NCBI RefSeq assembly: GCF_018812025.1
Contig: NC_063051.1
Coordinates: 3,310,001 to 3,374,000, forward strand
From: Megalobrama amblycephala
Lineage: Eukaryota > Chordata > Actinopteri > Cypriniformes > Xenocyprididae
Reading direction: 5' to 3'
Length of the DNA: 64,000 nucleotides
The number at the start of each line of letters is the position of its first letter. Within the stretch, counting starts at the first letter, position 1. Both the position numbers and the translations under genes were made by a program. Shown piece by piece: positions 11,179-63,818 of this stretch. The notes under the pieces are model-generated. The model was not told where the DNA came from, searched no databases, and saw only the letters and a program-made list of their open reading frames with translations.

Positions 11179-11754
11179 TTTCTCAACTTATGTTTTCTAA
11201 ATTTTCTGGTGTTTTTTCTTTTTACATGTTCTTCAGTTTCAGTGAATTGTGTGTTTTTTTAATTTCATTATTTTGGTCTATTTTAGTCTATATTATTATT
11301 TATGTTTATATAGTAACGATTTTAAGTTTAAATTCATTTTTATTGTTTTTTATTTTATTCATTTTTATTTTTTCCTTTTATTATTATTTTTTTAATTAAA
11401 GTAATGGAAATGTTAGTTTTTTGTAATGAGACAATTGACGAAAATATGATTTTTTTCTTAATATGGAAGTCAACGACTACCATCAACTGTCTCATTACAA
11501 ACATTCTTTAAAATATCTTCTTTTTAGTTCAACAGAAGAAATAAACTCATAAATGATGACAGAATTTTCATTTTTAGGTGAACTATCACTTTAAATCACC
11601 CTGAATTCAACATTCTTAGCATTAGAAAAGGGTATTTAAAAAGTTTAACTATAATCTTTTACACCAGAATGATTGTTTTAAACATTTAAACATCTAAACA
11701 TTTTCTGTGAATATTCCTGCCATAGAAAGATCAGGTACATGTGCAGCATGTGAC
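11179..11754. other. AT-rich intergenic sequence
   Basis: T-rich sequence with long T and A runs upstream of the fbxl3 CpG island. No gene or clear repeat boundary was seen. Confidence 0.6.
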
Positions 11755-12093
11755 TGTGAGGGAAGCGCCGCCCTCTACCGGCAGCATCGGGAACTACACT
11801 CATTCGACTCTACCCAGAATGCACCTCTCGCGTCCGGTCTAAGCACAACACATCGCCATTTTCCGCGATCGGGCGCTTCTCCGTGCAGTAACTAGGTCAC
11901 AAGATTTACAGAAAAACACTCGAAGCGATCTTCACCAAAGTCACCGATTCCAGCGCGTCGATCTCTCCGCGGCCACCGCCTCGACCGAGAGCCAATGATC
12001 GTGTCCGGTCGCGCTCGGGTGCAGTATCGGAGCGCGGGCCCGGGCTGATGCGACACCGACCCTCACCGAACCAACACTAGACAACACGACACA
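11755..12093 (+). promoter_or_regulatory. fbxl3: fbxl3 CpG-rich promoter and non-coding exon 1
   Basis: CpG density rises sharply compared with the AT-rich flanks. A YY1-like site, CGCCATTTTC, sits at 11854-11863. The segment ends with ACGACACAG followed by GTACAT, a usable donor that would splice to the acceptor before 13857. The TSS cannot be fixed by eye. No ATG in it joins in frame with the F-box exon, so exon 1 is probably untranslated. Confidence 0.6.
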
Positions 12094-12119
12094 GGTACAT
12101 CAACAACATCAACATCTTC

Positions 12120-12765
12120 AACATCTTCTCATAATGTCTGCGATTTGATTCGATATCGATTCATTTGGATGTAAATATATCAGATACAGTAAAAACATCT
12201 CCGAACTAAAGCTGTCAGTCATAATATTTCAGGTGACGACTGATTTGTAAACAAACATTTCAATTGCATTCAGCCTTTTATTATTATTATTATTATTATA
12301 ACAACAGTGTTATAATAATAACTTTTTAATGTCATAATTGTTTATACTCCAATTCTAAACATTTAAAGGTGGCAGTAATTGACTTTTTTCATGACTGATT
12401 TATTCAAATATAAATGTAAGTATTGAAGAATAAATGAAATATAATATATAGTCTAGTGTATATTTATCAAAACGCTCCTCGAGTTATTTTTCTAGCTGAA
12501 TATCGAGTTTATAGTCACTGAATGTCTTAAATGTGATGTTTTGGTTTTATTGAATCACTGATTGATGGATTATATGAGACATGATTCATTTCAGTAAGTT
12601 GTTCTGAATCTTCTGATGTTCATTCATGTTTAGAGACACAAAAACACTCAATTTAGTGATAAAAACTGAATTTAAAAGCTTTGTTTCACATCAAAACTGT
12701 CCAAGCTTATTGTGATTGTTGAATAGAAGGAGATCAAATATGTGTTTATTGAAGTTTTATTGAGG
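12120..12765. mobile_element. ATCGAT-type interspersed element in fbxl3 intron 1
   Basis: Words such as GATATCGATTCATTTGGATG and CTCCTCGAGTTATTTTTCTA recur inverted at 26810-27346, and in diverged direct form at 47380-48048. The third copy has AGGGCT/AGCCCT ends. No coding sequence was seen. Confidence 0.65.
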
Positions 12766-12785
12766 AGTGATTCATGAATTACACC

Positions 12786-13212
12786 TTAAAGGGTTCGTTC
12801 ACCTACAAATTAAATTTCTGTCATTAATTACTCACTCATGTCGTTCCACACCCGTAAGACCTTCATTCATCTTCAGAACACAAATTAAGATATTTTTGAT
12901 GAAATATATGACTCGTCCATAGACAGCAATATAATCAACACTTTCAAGGTCCAGAAAGGAACTAAAGACATCGTTAAAACAGTCATGTGACTGCAGTGGT
13001 TCATCCTTAATGTTATGAAGAGACGAGAAACAAAAATAACCACTTTATTCAACAATCTCTTCTCTTCTGTGTCATTCTCATACATTGTTTTATAATATAA
13101 TATATATCTTAATTTGTGTTCTGAAGATGAACGAAGGTCTTACGGGTGTGGAACGACATGAGGGAGAGTAATTAATGACATTATTTCATTTTTAGGTGAA
13201 CTAACCCTTTAA
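12786..13212. mobile_element. palindromic MITE, TTAAAGGGTT...AACCCTTTAA ends
   Basis: The left arm starts TTAAAGGGTTCGTTCACCTA. The right arm ends TAGGTGAACTAACCCTTTAA. The internal block CGTTCCACACCCGTAAGACC is inverted near 13134-13155. A fuller copy is at 23301-24047. This is a common type of cyprinid non-autonomous DNA element. Confidence 0.8.
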
Positions 13213-13362
13213 ATGAAGGCATAAGAGAGTCAGAGCCGCTGGTGGAATAAGTGTTTGTCCAGCAGATGCAGATTTACTCTTGATTAGTATTAATATCTGA
13301 ACAGTGTTTTTCTCACGCATAGCTGGAGCTTGATTCACTGATGATGGTGTCATGTAGGGTGT

Positions 13363-13363
<1 letters not shown>

Positions 13364-13400
<37 letters not shown>
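13364..13400. repeat. (AC)n microsatellite
   Basis: About 18 dinucleotide units in fbxl3 intron 1. Confidence 0.95.
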
Positions 13401-13403
<3 letters not shown>

Positions 13404-13856
13404 GATTTCTGTTTAGTTCATTCATGCTTGAATGTGTGTGTGGCAAAGCTTGTTAATCCATCATGTGTGGTTAGATGAACTCAGAAGATCACAGCGGATC
13501 TTGTTAATCACAGTTAATTATAGAGTAAAAATTGAGCTGAATCCTGAAGAAACTGCTCAGAAACACAGCTGCGTACAAGTAAACATTCTGATGATGTTTA
13601 TTATCCTTATATTGTAATCATTATGAGCAGAAGCCGTAACATTGACGTGTTGTAGACCTATTTTGTGTTTGCGAACGACGATGACGTTTTTGTTGTTGGG
13701 GGAGAAAATGGGAGCTCTGCAGAAGCAGTCTGTGGAATAAAACAATAAAAAAAGTTAATTTCGAGTTTGTTAAAATTTTTATCTTGCAAATCTAATCCAG
13801 TACGCAGTGTGCAGGACTTGATTCTGAACATAACCACTGCTCATGTGTTTCTCCAG

Positions 13857-14244
13857 GATGAAACGAGGCCAGAAGAGAGGCGATCAAGCGGAGGAGGGAG
13901 GCGGGTCGGTGTCGGGGCCGGGCCCCGGGGCCCCCGAGGTCCGCAAGAGGCTCCGGCGGGGCGATTCAGAGGAGCGGCTTGATGAGGACGGGCAGGTGGA
14001 CTGGCGGCAGCTGCCGGAGGAGATCCTGCTGCAGATCTTCCAGTACCTGCCGCTGCTGGACCGGGCCTTCGCCTCGCAGGTGTGCCGCGGCTGGAACCAG
14101 GCCTTCCACATGCCGGAGCTCTGGAGGTGCTTCGAGTTCGAGCTCAACCAGCCGGCCAGCTCCTACCTGAAGGCCACGCACCCCGACCTCATCAAACAGA
14201 TCATCAAACGCCACTCCAACCACCTGCAGTACGTCAGCTTCAAG
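13857..14244 (+). CDS. fbxl3: fbxl3 exon 2 (start codon and F-box)
   Basis: The acceptor TTCTCCAG precedes 13857 and the ATG is at 13858. The exon encodes [10 protein letters not shown], a Gly-rich linker, the F-box, and [20 protein letters not shown] up to YVSFK. The donor is GTGAGA. It is very GC-rich. Confidence 0.93.
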
Positions 14245-14513
14245 GTGAGAGCGGGAGTCGCTCGCTGAAGATGATGTCAGTGCTGATGCGTGTCCTCGTT
14301 CTTCACGTGTGTGTGTGTGTGTTTTCAGGTGGACAGCAGCACTGAATCCGCAGAAGCAGCGTGTGACATCCTCTCTCAGCTGGTCAACTGCTCTCTGAAG
14401 ACCCTCGGGCTCATTTCCACCGCAAGACCCTCCTTCATGGAGCTGCCCAAAGTCAGTCAGTCACACACTCACACACACACACACACACACACACTCACTC
14501 ACACACACACACT

Positions 14514-14548
<35 letters not shown>

Positions 14549-17500
14549 TCACACACACACACTCATTCACACACACACCCACACACACACACACTCTGTT
14601 TTCTATCTCAGTTTCAATCTTCAATCTCTTGTTTTTCTCTCTGTCTCCTCAGTCTCATTTCATCTCGGCGTTGACGGTGGTGTTCGTGAACTCTAAATCT
14701 CTGTCCTCTCTGAAGATCGATGACACTCCCGTGGACGATCCGTCCCTCAAAGTGCTGGTGGCCAATAACAGCGACACGCTGAAGCTGCTGAAGATGAGCA
14801 GCTGTCCACACGTGTCTCCCGCAGGTGAGCGTCAGATCAGCATCCTTCACTGAGAGTCAACTCTATTCCTAGGGCTGGGCGATTTTTCCAATTTTTTTCG
14901 ATTAATTAGAATTTAACGTTTTGCCTTGATTTGATTATTTTTTAAATCGAGAAATCGCAATTTTGAATAAAAATGCTAGCAAGCATTTCAATTAGACATC
15001 TTGACAATACAGCAATGAAAACTGCATTAGGAGAAGAAAATGATCCGACCTCATGATGGCGCCGGCGCGCCTGATTAACCGCTCTCGTGTGACGCTCTAT
15101 GAACGTAGAACGCATCACTCTTCATAAGCGGCTGTTCATTCAGAAATCCTTTATTGCGTTATAAAAATGAGACGCAGGCAGTGGAATGAGAAAAAAAGGC
15201 AAAGATATTAAACGCGAGTTGAGCTTTTTTTTTTAACTTGACCGCCGTGTTTTTAGAATGCCGTTTATGGGTGAGACGCTGCAGAAGACACGAGTGCAAC
15301 ACCTAAACATGTCCGCCATAAAAATAATGCAAAAACCTGTTTGATATTTCATGTTTGCATGATGGTGACATGCTGAAAGCTGCTGCTGTTTTCTGTTTTT
15401 ACAATGCATTTGCTGTTAGTAATAGCCTATTACTGCTGTTATTTATTGCTTTTACTTTTTGGCTAAGACATATTTAGCATTTTCTTATTTTATATTATTT
15501 CTGAGTATATAGGACAGTGCTTCCCACAGGTTTGAAATATACTTGCGGTGGTAGCCGGGTGAAAAATCCTCCTATTACCCACGGCACAAAAATGGTCTAC
15601 TACATGTGACAAACAAATAATGTGTGATTTTTAACAGTATTTTTATTTATTGAAATTATTTTAATTACATAGCATATTACATTTAATTACATACTAATAT
15701 TATGCATTATTATGCATTGTAAATTATGCAAAATTACAGCATTTAAATGGTTCTCCTTTTCCTATGTTCTCCTTGCTGTCATATAGTGTCTCTCTCAGTG
15801 AATGGGACACAGAGTTTACTAGTAAAATTTATGAAATGAATAATATATGTGCCAAATAATGTTCTCAGTCTTTTCTTCCTGTGGGGGAGACTACAATAAT
15901 TTACTATGAATTAAATGTAAATCAAATTAAATACAATTTATTGTGTAACCAAAATACAAATAATGCCCAAAAGAAAAAGAAAAAACTTAGCGTGTGACTT
16001 TTAATTATAAACAAGCCCAAAATACACCAGGACTCTTATTTTGAAATGTATGTACTATTGCAGGCTGATCCTTCAGATTCTTACAACCGTCTAAAACATT
16101 TTATATAAAGGCCATGAAGTAGACTTTGTAATAATTCATCAACTTGAGTTCATTAGCAATCGCTTGGCATAAATCTGCGCTTTTCATTGATTGAGAATCA
16201 CTTTGAAGCAGTCTGAAGCGCTGTTGCGCGAGCTTGTAGAACGAGCAACAGCGCCGCCTTGTGACTTTGCAAAATGCAGCGCCCGTGGGAATGTTAGCGG
16301 GAGTAAACAGTTCTGACGCACACATAACGCGCAGGTACGAAACGACTAGTTAATCGATCGCGGATGGTTTCATTATCTTGCGCGGATATAAAAGTATAAG
16401 AGGATAAAAATAATAAAAGCAAAAATGTGTCTCCAAATATACTTGGGCGGCGGTTAGTATACCTGGGTGGCCCGCCCAAGTAAAGTCTATGTGTGGGAAG
16501 CACTGCAGGATGTGTTTAAGATAAGTTTGTACAACATTTGCCTTCATATTTCAGGCATATTTCTGCAAAGATATTTAACAAATTGTTTTACATTTACACC
16601 ATGTTGATCAGTTCATGTGTGCTGCACTGGAATGGAACTTTTTTAACCAGATAGTTAATAAAGAGAATGTTACTTAAATTATATTATAGATCAGTTTTTA
16701 AGTTGACAAAAAATTGAAATCGTGAATCGTTCTGAAAAAAATCGAGATTTATTTATTTGCCATATCTCCCAGCCCTACTTATTCCTGTCTCTATGAAGCC
16801 CCTCCTTCTGAAAAGCACTATGTGCTCTGATTGGTCGGCTGGAGCAGTGTGTTGTGATTGGTGTTTGGGAAATGTCCCTCCCCTTACCATAACCGTCAGT
16901 TTCAACTAACTCAACCAGGCCCCGCCCCTTTATTCTGCGCATGAATTATTTAAATGAGGAACATTGTGAAGAAACTCAAGATGGAGTTCAGAAACACAAG
17001 AACTCTTCATGCTCAAACAGCAACATCACACACTGAAGAACGTGTAAGCGGTCCTGTTTTAAACTAGTCGCACCACCTGATCATGTGTTCTCTGTGCAGG
17101 TATCCTGTGCGTGGCGGATCAGTGTCACGGTCTGCGCGAGCTGGCGCTAAACTACCACCTGTTGAGCGACGAGCTGCTGCTGGCGCTGTCGTCCGAGCGG
17201 CACGTTCACCTGGAGCACCTGCGCATCGACGTGGTGAGCGAGAACCCGGGCCAGCAGTTCCACTCCATCAAGAAGAGCAGCTGGGACGCCATGGTGCGCC
17301 ACTCGCCCAAGTTCAACCTGGTCATGTACTTCTTCCTGTACGAGGACGAGTTCGGGCCCTTCTTCCGCGACGAGGTGCCCGTCACGCACCTGTACTTCGG
17401 CCGCTCGGTCAGTAAGGAGGTCCTGGGCCGTGTGGGGCTGACGTGCCCGCGGCTGGTGGAGCTGGTGGTGTGCGCCAACGGCCTGCGACCCCTGGACGAG

Positions 17501-17739
17501 GAGCTGATCCGCATCGCCGACCGCTGCAAGCAGCTGTCGGCCATCGGCCTGGGCGAGTGCGAGTTTCCTGCAGCGCCTTCGTGGAGTTCGTGAAGATGTG
17601 CGGCGGCCGGCTCTCGCAGCTGTCCATCATGGAGGAGGTTCTGATGCCGGACAACAAGTACGGGCTGGACGACATCCACTGGGAAGTGTCCAAACACCTG
17701 GGCCGCGTCTGGTTCCCCGACATGATGCCCACCTGGTAG
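13857..17739 (+). CDS. fbxl3: F-box and leucine-rich repeat protein 3 (frameshifted near 3' end)
   Basis: FBXL3 is the substrate receptor of an SCF ubiquitin ligase that binds cryptochromes and sets circadian period. Coding exons are 13858-14244, 14329-14451, 14653-14824 and 17100-17739, with junction phases 0, 0 and 1. Translation gives an N-terminal basic region, an F-box around residues 40-85 ([20 protein letters not shown]), then LRRs with near-identity to vertebrate FBXL3. Examples are [39 protein letters not shown] and [20 protein letters not shown]. The C-terminus reads FPDMMPTW; in mammals this tail and its last Trp enter the cryptochrome FAD pocket. One base is missing around 17562-17570, so the LRR frame stops at 17593. 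The conserved tail continues in the next frame. With the base counted the protein would be about 440 residues, slightly longer than human because of the N-terminus. Intron 4 (2.3 kb) is filled by nested transposons. The paralog (a, b or like) is not assignable here. Confidence 0.93.
14307..14322. repeat. (GT)n tract at fbxl3 exon 3 acceptor
   Basis: About eight GT units end 6 nt before the exon start at 14329 and take the place of most of a pyrimidine tract. Confidence 0.9.
14329..14451 (+). CDS. fbxl3: fbxl3 exon 3
   Basis: This 123-nt phase-0 exon encodes [20 protein letters not shown] and on to SFMELPK. The donor is GTCAGT. A (CA)n block begins about 10 nt later. Confidence 0.92.
14461..14593. 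repeat. compound (CA)n microsatellite filling fbxl3 intron 3
   Basis: CA tracts broken by TCACT and TCATT words occupy most of the 201-nt intron, starting just after the donor. Confidence 0.93.
14653..14824 (+). CDS. fbxl3: fbxl3 exon 4
   Basis: This 172-nt exon encodes [20 protein letters not shown] through CPHVSPAG. It ends in phase 1 with donor GTGAGC. Confidence 0.93.
14870..16777. mobile_element. hAT-like non-autonomous element in fbxl3 intron 4
   Basis: The ends are TAGGGCTGGGCGATTTTTCC and the inverted ATATCTCCCAGCCCTA. Flanking octamers TCTATTCC and CTTATTCC are an imperfect target duplication. It hosts another element at 15515-16505. No transposase frame was seen. Confidence 0.75.
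15515..16505. mobile_element. MITE with CAGTGCTTCCCACA inverted ends, nested
   Basis: Exact 14-bp inverted termini CAGTGCTTCCCACA and TGTGGGAAGCACTG bound about 990 bp. An internal segment near the right end contains ACCTGGGTGGCCCGCCCAAG. A shorter, internally deleted copy lies at 27347-27928. CAGTG ends suggest a hAT relationship. Confidence 0.82.
17100..17739 (+). CDS. fbxl3: fbxl3 exon 5 (last coding exon, with 1-nt deletion)
   Basis: The acceptor CTGTGCAG precedes 17100. It encodes [20 protein letters not shown] through AIGLGECE in one frame. From about 17570 the next frame gives [20 protein letters not shown] and ends MPTW at 17739. Conservation on both sides of the shift shows one exon with one missing base. 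Confidence 0.92.
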
Positions 17740-18625
17740 ACCGGAGCGACAGTTATGCCCCATGATTCCCCGCTCACAGACTGAAGACGTTTTTGTGGAT
17801 TTTCTAGTTTCGGAACGGAAGCCTGTGTTTGGATCCGGGATACTCTCGCTCATCATGTTTGTCTGTAAATGTACGTGTGGTTTTGACTCTCAGTGTCGGT
17901 TAATAGTGGATGAAGGCGGGACGAGTGACGTCGGAGCGATCCGTGATCTTCAAGCACCTTTCCCAGATGAAGTTTCAGCTCGCCGGTTCTGATCATGTGT
18001 TTTGCTTCTTCGATGACTTCAGAAGAGACACTGCTGACCGTTTAATGATGAAGACGTTTAATCTGAATCTAGTGTTTGACCTGCTCATTTCATCAAGGGT
18101 TGATCAGTCCAGTTTTTCAGAAAGAAGCCTGACGTTTCCTGATTTTAGTGTTCTGCTGCCAGACGACGATGATGATGATGATGATGATGATGAGCTCTTG
18201 TGTTCTGTAGTTTTCATCGCAGGCGCTGGAGGAGTTCAGCGTCGGACGGACGGATGTGATCGCGTCGCTCATCTGTTAGCGCAGCTTCATTAGTTCTCAA
18301 GCAATACTTACAGAAACACTTGAGCTGACGGGGACACAGATTCAGATCATTTCCTCCTGCACTTTATATAGAAATGTATTTTAGAAATGTACATATGAGA
18401 TTATCGGTTGTCAATATTTCTCCTGATGATGATGAGGATTAATATTATATTATTTTCTTTGCATTAAATGAATAGTGATATAAGCTTTTCATGTTGTTCT
18501 TTCAGACGTTTAATTGCTTTATTGTTTTTATGTGTATGAATACATAGAACTTTATCCATAAAAGAGACAAACCAACGTGGTGTACATGTTTTTGTTGTTG
18601 TTTTGGAATAAATTTGTGAATGTAA
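17740..18625 (+). other. fbxl3: fbxl3 3' UTR with polyadenylation signal
   Basis: No further coding exon was seen after the stop. A (GAT)n run lies at about 18164-18193. AATAAA at 18607-18612 is the best polyadenylation signal. Confidence 0.6.
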
Positions 18626-19628
18626 AGAAGCGCTTCAGTTTGTGTTATTGGCAGTAGAGTGATGTTTTATTGACACATTCCACATTAGAGGTGTAAAAAC
18701 GTGTTTAAATATTCTCATCTCATTTAAATATTTATAAGCCACTGAAGCTATTAAAAGAGTTCAATAAAAGCTCATTCAGTAATCAGGACTGTGATTGGTT
18801 CATTCACTGCAGAGCTCCACCTCTCTGGGCTGAGTGGGTGGAGTTATGTTAAGTGGTAGTGTTGTGGGTGGGGTCAGACCATCTAGCTCCACCCATTTCA
18901 GACAGGGGGCGCAAAATTAATAATATACACCATATCCAGCTCCACATGTAAACACAGTTCATGGTGATTCGTGACTTTAAGTACATTCACTGTCTTTAAA
19001 TTAATTATAAATCATTCTGAAATGGTGATTAAGTGGAAAAACAGGGAATTTTGTGTCATTCCAGCGGAGAGGGAAGGTTCGGCGCTCGACTGTGTCCCAG
19101 TTGTGTCAGAATGAAGGAAGCTGGAGATCAGGTGGTTTGAAGCAGATATGATGACAGACGTCACAGTGATGATTTACAGCACATATTCAGATCGGATTCT
19201 TGTGCAAACTTTCGTTAGGGTTAGTGTTAAAAACTAATTCAAGCACACGGACGACTTCACAAGCGCTGCGATCTGTGCTTCAGGAAACACTTCATTATTC
19301 TAACTGAACATTAAACTTCTCATTTTTTTATGTTTGTGCTTTTCACTGTACAGTGTTTTATTGACTCATGACTGTGTTCAGAATTAATGTTTTTATCTTT
19401 CGGGTCCGGTGTCGGTCACGCATTACCAGTAACTCCAGTAATGTAATCAGATTACTTATCAGATTACTTTTCAAGTAACTAGTAAAGGCATTACTTTTAA
19501 ATTTACAACAAAATATCTGAGTTACATTTTCAAATAAGTAAAGCAAAAATGAGTTTGTGTTTCATGTTTTTGTTTTTATTGCTGAAGTAAGAGTGTTGAA
19601 CTTCTGATCAGGTGTGATGATGTCATGC

Positions 19629-19668
<40 letters not shown>

Positions 19669-20179
19669 ACTGTGATGCTGGTTGAGGCTCAAGCATGTAT
19701 TTATGCCCTCCAGTTCCCACAGAAACACCCCCCCCTCCCCATGAACACTTCCTGTTTCTGCCTGTAGAGTCGCCATAGTAACTGAGAGCATGACTGTGGC
19801 TCCAGCTGAACTTCAGTGATCAGACGGTCAGATCAGACACACGCCTGATGAAGAAGCAGAAGCTCAGAGGACTCATGATGAAGAGCAGTAACTGCAAGTC
19901 ATGTGATTTCTTCTTTCAGACTGATTCTAACTTCTGTGGTCTAGTTCGAATGATTTCCTGTTGGTCAGATTATCTGAAGAGAGTCTTTACATCATGTGTT
20001 TCTGCAGTGTCCACTGATGAAGATGATTTACAGCAGCGAACGCTTCATGAAACAAGCGCAGATTATAAAGACAAACGTTTGTTTCTCTAGAATAACATTA
20101 ATGACAAATCATCCACAGTGAAACTGATGAAGATCTCAAAGCAACAAAAACACAGTTTTGATTTCAGGAGGATTTTATT
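18626..20179. other. fbxl3-cask intergenic region, first part
   Basis: No gene was seen. It holds a short TAATGTAATCAGATTAC-type repeat at 19415-19545 and a (GT)n tract at 19632-19666. Confidence 0.55.
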
Positions 20180-21197
20180 CTGCTGAGAAGCCCGAGATAT
20201 GACGAATCTGAATTATGACATGAAATTATGACATACTGAGTCATAATTAAGAGATTAAAAAGTCAAAATTATGACAAAATTATGTCAAACTAAGTCATAA
20301 TTATGAGATTAAAAAATTGAAATTAACAAAAAAAGAAAGAAAAAAAAAGAAATTATAAGACAAAGTCAAAATAATTTTTTTCTGTCATAATTATGAGATT
20401 AAAATGTAAAAATTATGATATTGCGGGTTTGAACTTTTATGTAATAATTGACATGAATAGTCAAAAATATTAGATAAAGTGGAAATTATGTCATACTAAG
20501 ACATAATTATGAATTTAAAAGATCAAATGTATGAAAAAATTAAGTCATCATTTTTAATTTTTATGTAATAATTGACATGAAAAGTCAAAATTATGAGATA
20601 AAGTCAAAATTATGTTATACTAAATCAAAATTAAGAGATAAAAAAATTGAAATTAACAAAAAAAAACAAATTATGAGACAAAGTCGAAATTATGACTTTC
20701 TATGTCATAATTATGAGATTAAAAGGTTGAAATTAACAAAAAAAGAAAAAAATTATAAGACAAAGTCGAAATTATTATTTTCTGTCATAATTATGAGATT
20801 AAAATGTAAAAATTATGCTAAAATTAAATCAGAATTTTGAACTTTTATGTAATAATTGACACGAATAGTCAAAAATATTAGATAAAGTCGAAATTATGTC
20901 ATACTAAAACAAAATTAAGAGCTAAAAAAATTTAAATTTACCAAAAAAAAAAAACAAATTATGAGACAAAGTCGAAATTATGACTTTCTATGTATTAAAA
21001 GGCTAACACTATAACAAAATTAAGTCATAATTCTGTAATTTTGACTTTTTATGTAGGCTAATAATTGACAAAAAGTACAAATTTTGAGATAAAGTCGAAA
21101 TTATGGCATACTAGGTCAAATTTTTAACATTATGTCATAATTATGACTTACAAAAGCATGATTATTTCTTTTATGTGGCAGAAATTGGCTTCCATTT
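20180..21197. repeat. CATAATTATGA-rich element, related to 2850-3306
   Basis: About 1 kb of diverged AAATTATGAGA, AAAGTCGAAATTATG and TCATAATTATGAG words. The right end, GTGGCAGAAATTGGCTTCCAT, matches the terminal arm of 2850-3306. No left arm was found. Confidence 0.65.
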
Positions 21198-21499
21198 AGA
21201 AATTGGTTGAGACTATATGAACATGTGAAAGAGCATTATAAGACAAAATAAATTGTCAGAGTGCAAAAGCAAGGGCTTCTTCGAGAGTGTTTTTATTTTG
21301 ATAAGCAGGAAATATATACTGAATGAGATCTGTATTTTCATGAGCTATAGAATATTTCTGATCATGTGGCTCAGTCACTGTCAGGATTTATCAACAAAAT
21401 AATGTTCAGCCTGCGATCCTGCTATTATTCTCAGAGACTGTCATTATATTGCCCTCCTGCAGCATTTATTCTGTAAGAAAATGCACGGATCCTTAGGAA

Positions 21500-22299
21500 A
21501 ATCGCAGAAGCTCTTACGTCATCGGATGGTCAACCAGCATGCGGAGCGACGCGGACCTGCCATTGGCCGACTGACCAGAGAACGGCTTTTCTCTGGTCAG
21601 ATTAGGAAACTCAGCGCTGTGGGCTCGAAGGCGCGCCCTTCTTCGGCCATCTTGGCTCAAACAGCGCGAAGAGCGTCAACGGAAACATCCGGGTCATCCA
21701 GCGCACTCCGGCGGCCATTGCGGCTCTTCATCCCGCAGCTTCATAACCTTGAGAGGGCGGAGCGTCTGCGAGCTGAACTGGAGTAGCAGCGGAGCGGGAG
21801 GAGAGACACCGAGCGACGGAGAGCTGCAGAAAACCGTTACACGGGCAGCGCTGCTTTACCTCACGCGCACCGAGCCGCTTTAACGGAGGATCAGGGCGTG
21901 TACCGGTGCGTCTAACGGACAATCATGAGCGCCGTTGGACGGGAACCGGAGCGGCAGCGGCTTTGAGCGCGTTTTCATCGTAGGAATCGCTCGAGCCGTT
22001 TTTTTTTTCGCGGCCGCTCGCGTCACACTGACATTTATTATTTGAAGCGGCAGATTCCCGGAGCGTTGCGACCTGAATCCCGGAGCGTTGATTTTCCCTG
22101 ACATCATCACCACCACCACCATCATCATCATCGTCGTCCGTCGTCCGGTGTGAACGGGCATCTTCGGTGGTCGTCGACGGGAATCCGGCGGATTTACAGC
22201 AGGATCCGGGGGTGAAAATCATCCGCCGCTCGGATTCTGACATTCGCGGCGCGTTTCTGAGGGAAATCGGATCTTTTTTGAGGATCTGTCGGCGGGACT
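21500..22299 (+). promoter_or_regulatory. cask: cask CpG island promoter and 5' UTR
   Basis: This segment is CpG-rich and contains a YY1-like site, GGCCATCTTGGC, at 21645-21656 and a second CGGCCATTG at 21712-21720. The 5' UTR leads into the ATG at 22300. TSS position is inferred, not seen. Confidence 0.6.
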
Positions 22300-62727
<40,428 letters not shown>

Positions 62728-62976
62728 TAGGCGTAATGGTTTTATACTGTACAAACTGTACATTCTCTCTCCCTACACTAACTCTGCTCCTAACTCTACC
62801 CATCACAGGAAACTGTCTGCATTTTTACATTTTTAATAAAACATTGTTTAGTGTGTTTTTAAAGCTATTTTAAATATGAGGACTCATGAAATGTCCTCAT
62901 ATTTCATGTTTACATCGTAATACCAGTGTAATACCCATGACATTATACACATTTGTGTCCTCATAAATCACAAAAA

Positions 62977-62980
<4 letters not shown>

Positions 62981-63030
<50 letters not shown>
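62981..63030. repeat. (CA)n microsatellite
   Basis: 25 units in cask intron 23. Confidence 0.95.
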
Positions 63031-63031
<1 letters not shown>

Positions 63032-63066
63032 GACACACCCTCTCACTCACAGTGAGTGTGTGTATG

Positions 63067-63774
63067 AAGGCCCCGGTATACTTCAAACAAAGTTCTTTTT
63101 CGTTCTTCGTTTAGGAGTAAAACAAAGTTGGAAATGCGTGACCAGCGATATACTGTAATCGAACATGTGACGCCGCCCACACTGCTGAGAGTGACGGTTA
63201 TATGAATATGTAAATATGTGCCGTGCACTTTCTTCTCATAAACACAACAAAAATGAGGAAACAGCAAGCATTTATTATAGAAAGCATTAGAAAAGCGTCT
63301 GATCGTAACAGCATGGGTATGTTAGCACGAGCTCTGCACATTAGCGCTCCAGTCACGTCACGTCTTCATACAGCACTTTATTCAATAGATTGATTAAAAT
63401 CAAGCAGCTTTACAGCATCAAACATGAAAAACAGTGTCAGTGCCTCATTTTTTTACAAGCACAACTTCATTTTGTACTATAAAGCGGCTATCCAGTGTGT
63501 TCATGTTTTCACCCGCGGAGATCTTACCTCGACGAGCTCAAACACACGAAATGAGTCAAAGAGAGAAGGCGGAGCCTCAGCACACGCCTCCTGTTACGTT
63601 ATCGTCACTGACCAATGATAGTATGAAGGTGTTTTGCAGCTGGAGCGAACTTTTCCTGAAAGTTTCGAACTTCCAAAAAGAACACAAAACAAACTTCGTT
63701 TTGGTCTGATTTTGTTCGAAATGACGTCACATCAGCAGTTCGTTCTTCGATTTCGTATGAAGTATACCGGGGCC

Positions 63775-63776
<2 letters not shown>
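63067..63776. mobile_element. MITE, AAGGCCCCGGTATACTTCA ends
   Basis: Near-perfect 19-bp inverted termini (right TGAAGTATACCGGGGCCTT). An older, interrupted copy is at 49545-50735. Confidence 0.87.

Positions 63777-63818
<42 letters not shown>

Noticed and set aside
13884..14223. Minus-strand and alternate plus frames over fbxl3 exon 2
   Set aside because: They are shadows of the GC-rich F-box exon; only the frame with MKRGQKRG is conserved.
21880..22243. Minus-strand frames across the cask 5' UTR
   Set aside because: The CpG-rich UTR lacks stops by composition. No conserved peptide or splice context was seen.
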